From Pseudomonadota bacterium (GTDB taxonomy: Bacteria > Pseudomonadota > Gammaproteobacteria > Burkholderiales > Burkholderiaceae_D): a stretch of 6,329 nucleotides of DNA. The position numbers and the translations under genes are program-made. The notes under the pieces were generated by a model. That model saw nothing but the letters and a program-made list of their open reading frames with translations. It had not been told where the DNA came from and searched no databases. How positions within the stretch are numbered: position 1 is the first letter of the stretch; each line of letters begins with the position of its first letter. Of this stretch, positions 6,285-6,329 are shown piece by piece. The stretch covers positions 1 through 6,329 of the forward strand of contig JAEZLB010000181.1 in the NCBI GenBank assembly GCA_023435945.1. The letters run 5' to 3'.

Positions 6285-6329
6285 GTGACCTACCCGCGCA
6301 AGACACTCATCTGCCTGCAAGACACGCCC
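6285..6329 (+). CDS. REP-associated tyrosine transposase-like protein, N-terminal fragment
   Basis: GTG at 6285 opens a frame reading MTYPRKTLICLQDTP that runs off the right edge of the window. GGAGAG (6274-6279) stands 5 nt ahead. The translation shares 11 of 15 residues with the start of the broken transposase at 468 (MTYARKTLVSLNDTP). It also fits the recalled N-terminus of RAYT/IS200-like Y1 transposases, which precedes the first catalytic-domain motif. These enzymes are single-strand HUH/tyrosine nucleases that act on REP or BIME hairpins. Only 15 codons are visible, so whether this copy is intact cannot be judged. It points away from the receptor gene and lies 84 nt from that gene's GTG. 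Confidence 0.62.
   Translation, partial: MTYPRKTLICLQDTP

Overview
The window looks like a chromosomal accessory segment of a GC-rich, Gram-negative bacterium. An outer membrane TonB-dependent receptor, a secreted beta-propeller/amidohydrolase enzyme and relatives of REP-associated tyrosine transposases (RAYTs) together suggest a gammaproteobacterium, perhaps near Xanthomonadales, Nevskiales or Steroidobacteraceae. That placement is an inference from gene content and recalled family sequences; no search was run.

Layout. Positions 2-160 (+) are the last 52 codons of a TauE/SafE-type membrane permease. Positions 161-480 hold a dense set of hairpins and the broken 5' part of a RAYT-like transposase gene (minus strand, start at 468). 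It is interrupted by a 102-bp BIME-like unit (316-417) that carries two inverted 23-bp REP-like repeats. Positions 484-711 contain no gene but do contain a short run of hairpins. Positions 712-3861 (-) encode a 1049-residue secreted protein: a WD40-like/TolB-like beta-propeller followed by an amidohydrolase domain. A strong 11-bp hairpin (3891-3916) separates it from the gene upstream, a TonB-dependent receptor at 3930-6200 (-). Positions 6201-6284 are a short divergent intergenic region. At 6285 (+) a second RAYT-like transposase begins, and it runs off the window after 15 codons.

How the genes work together. The receptor and the enzyme are co-directional, 68 nt apart and probably one transcription unit. 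The natural reading is a nutrient-scavenging pair in which the receptor moves a substrate across the outer membrane and the periplasmic enzyme hydrolyses it. The substrate cannot be read from the sequence. The receptor reading frame has no signal peptide: it opens within about 30 codons of the plug-domain region and its 5' end abuts the transposase leader. Its 5' end may therefore have been lost in a rearrangement.

The most interesting part is the mobile-element architecture. Two related transposase 5' ends point outward on either side of the receptor/enzyme pair. The left one is split, at a codon boundary, by a BIME-like unit whose two repeats differ only by compensatory stem changes. Both transposase starts have their Shine-Dalgarno sequence inside a predicted hairpin.
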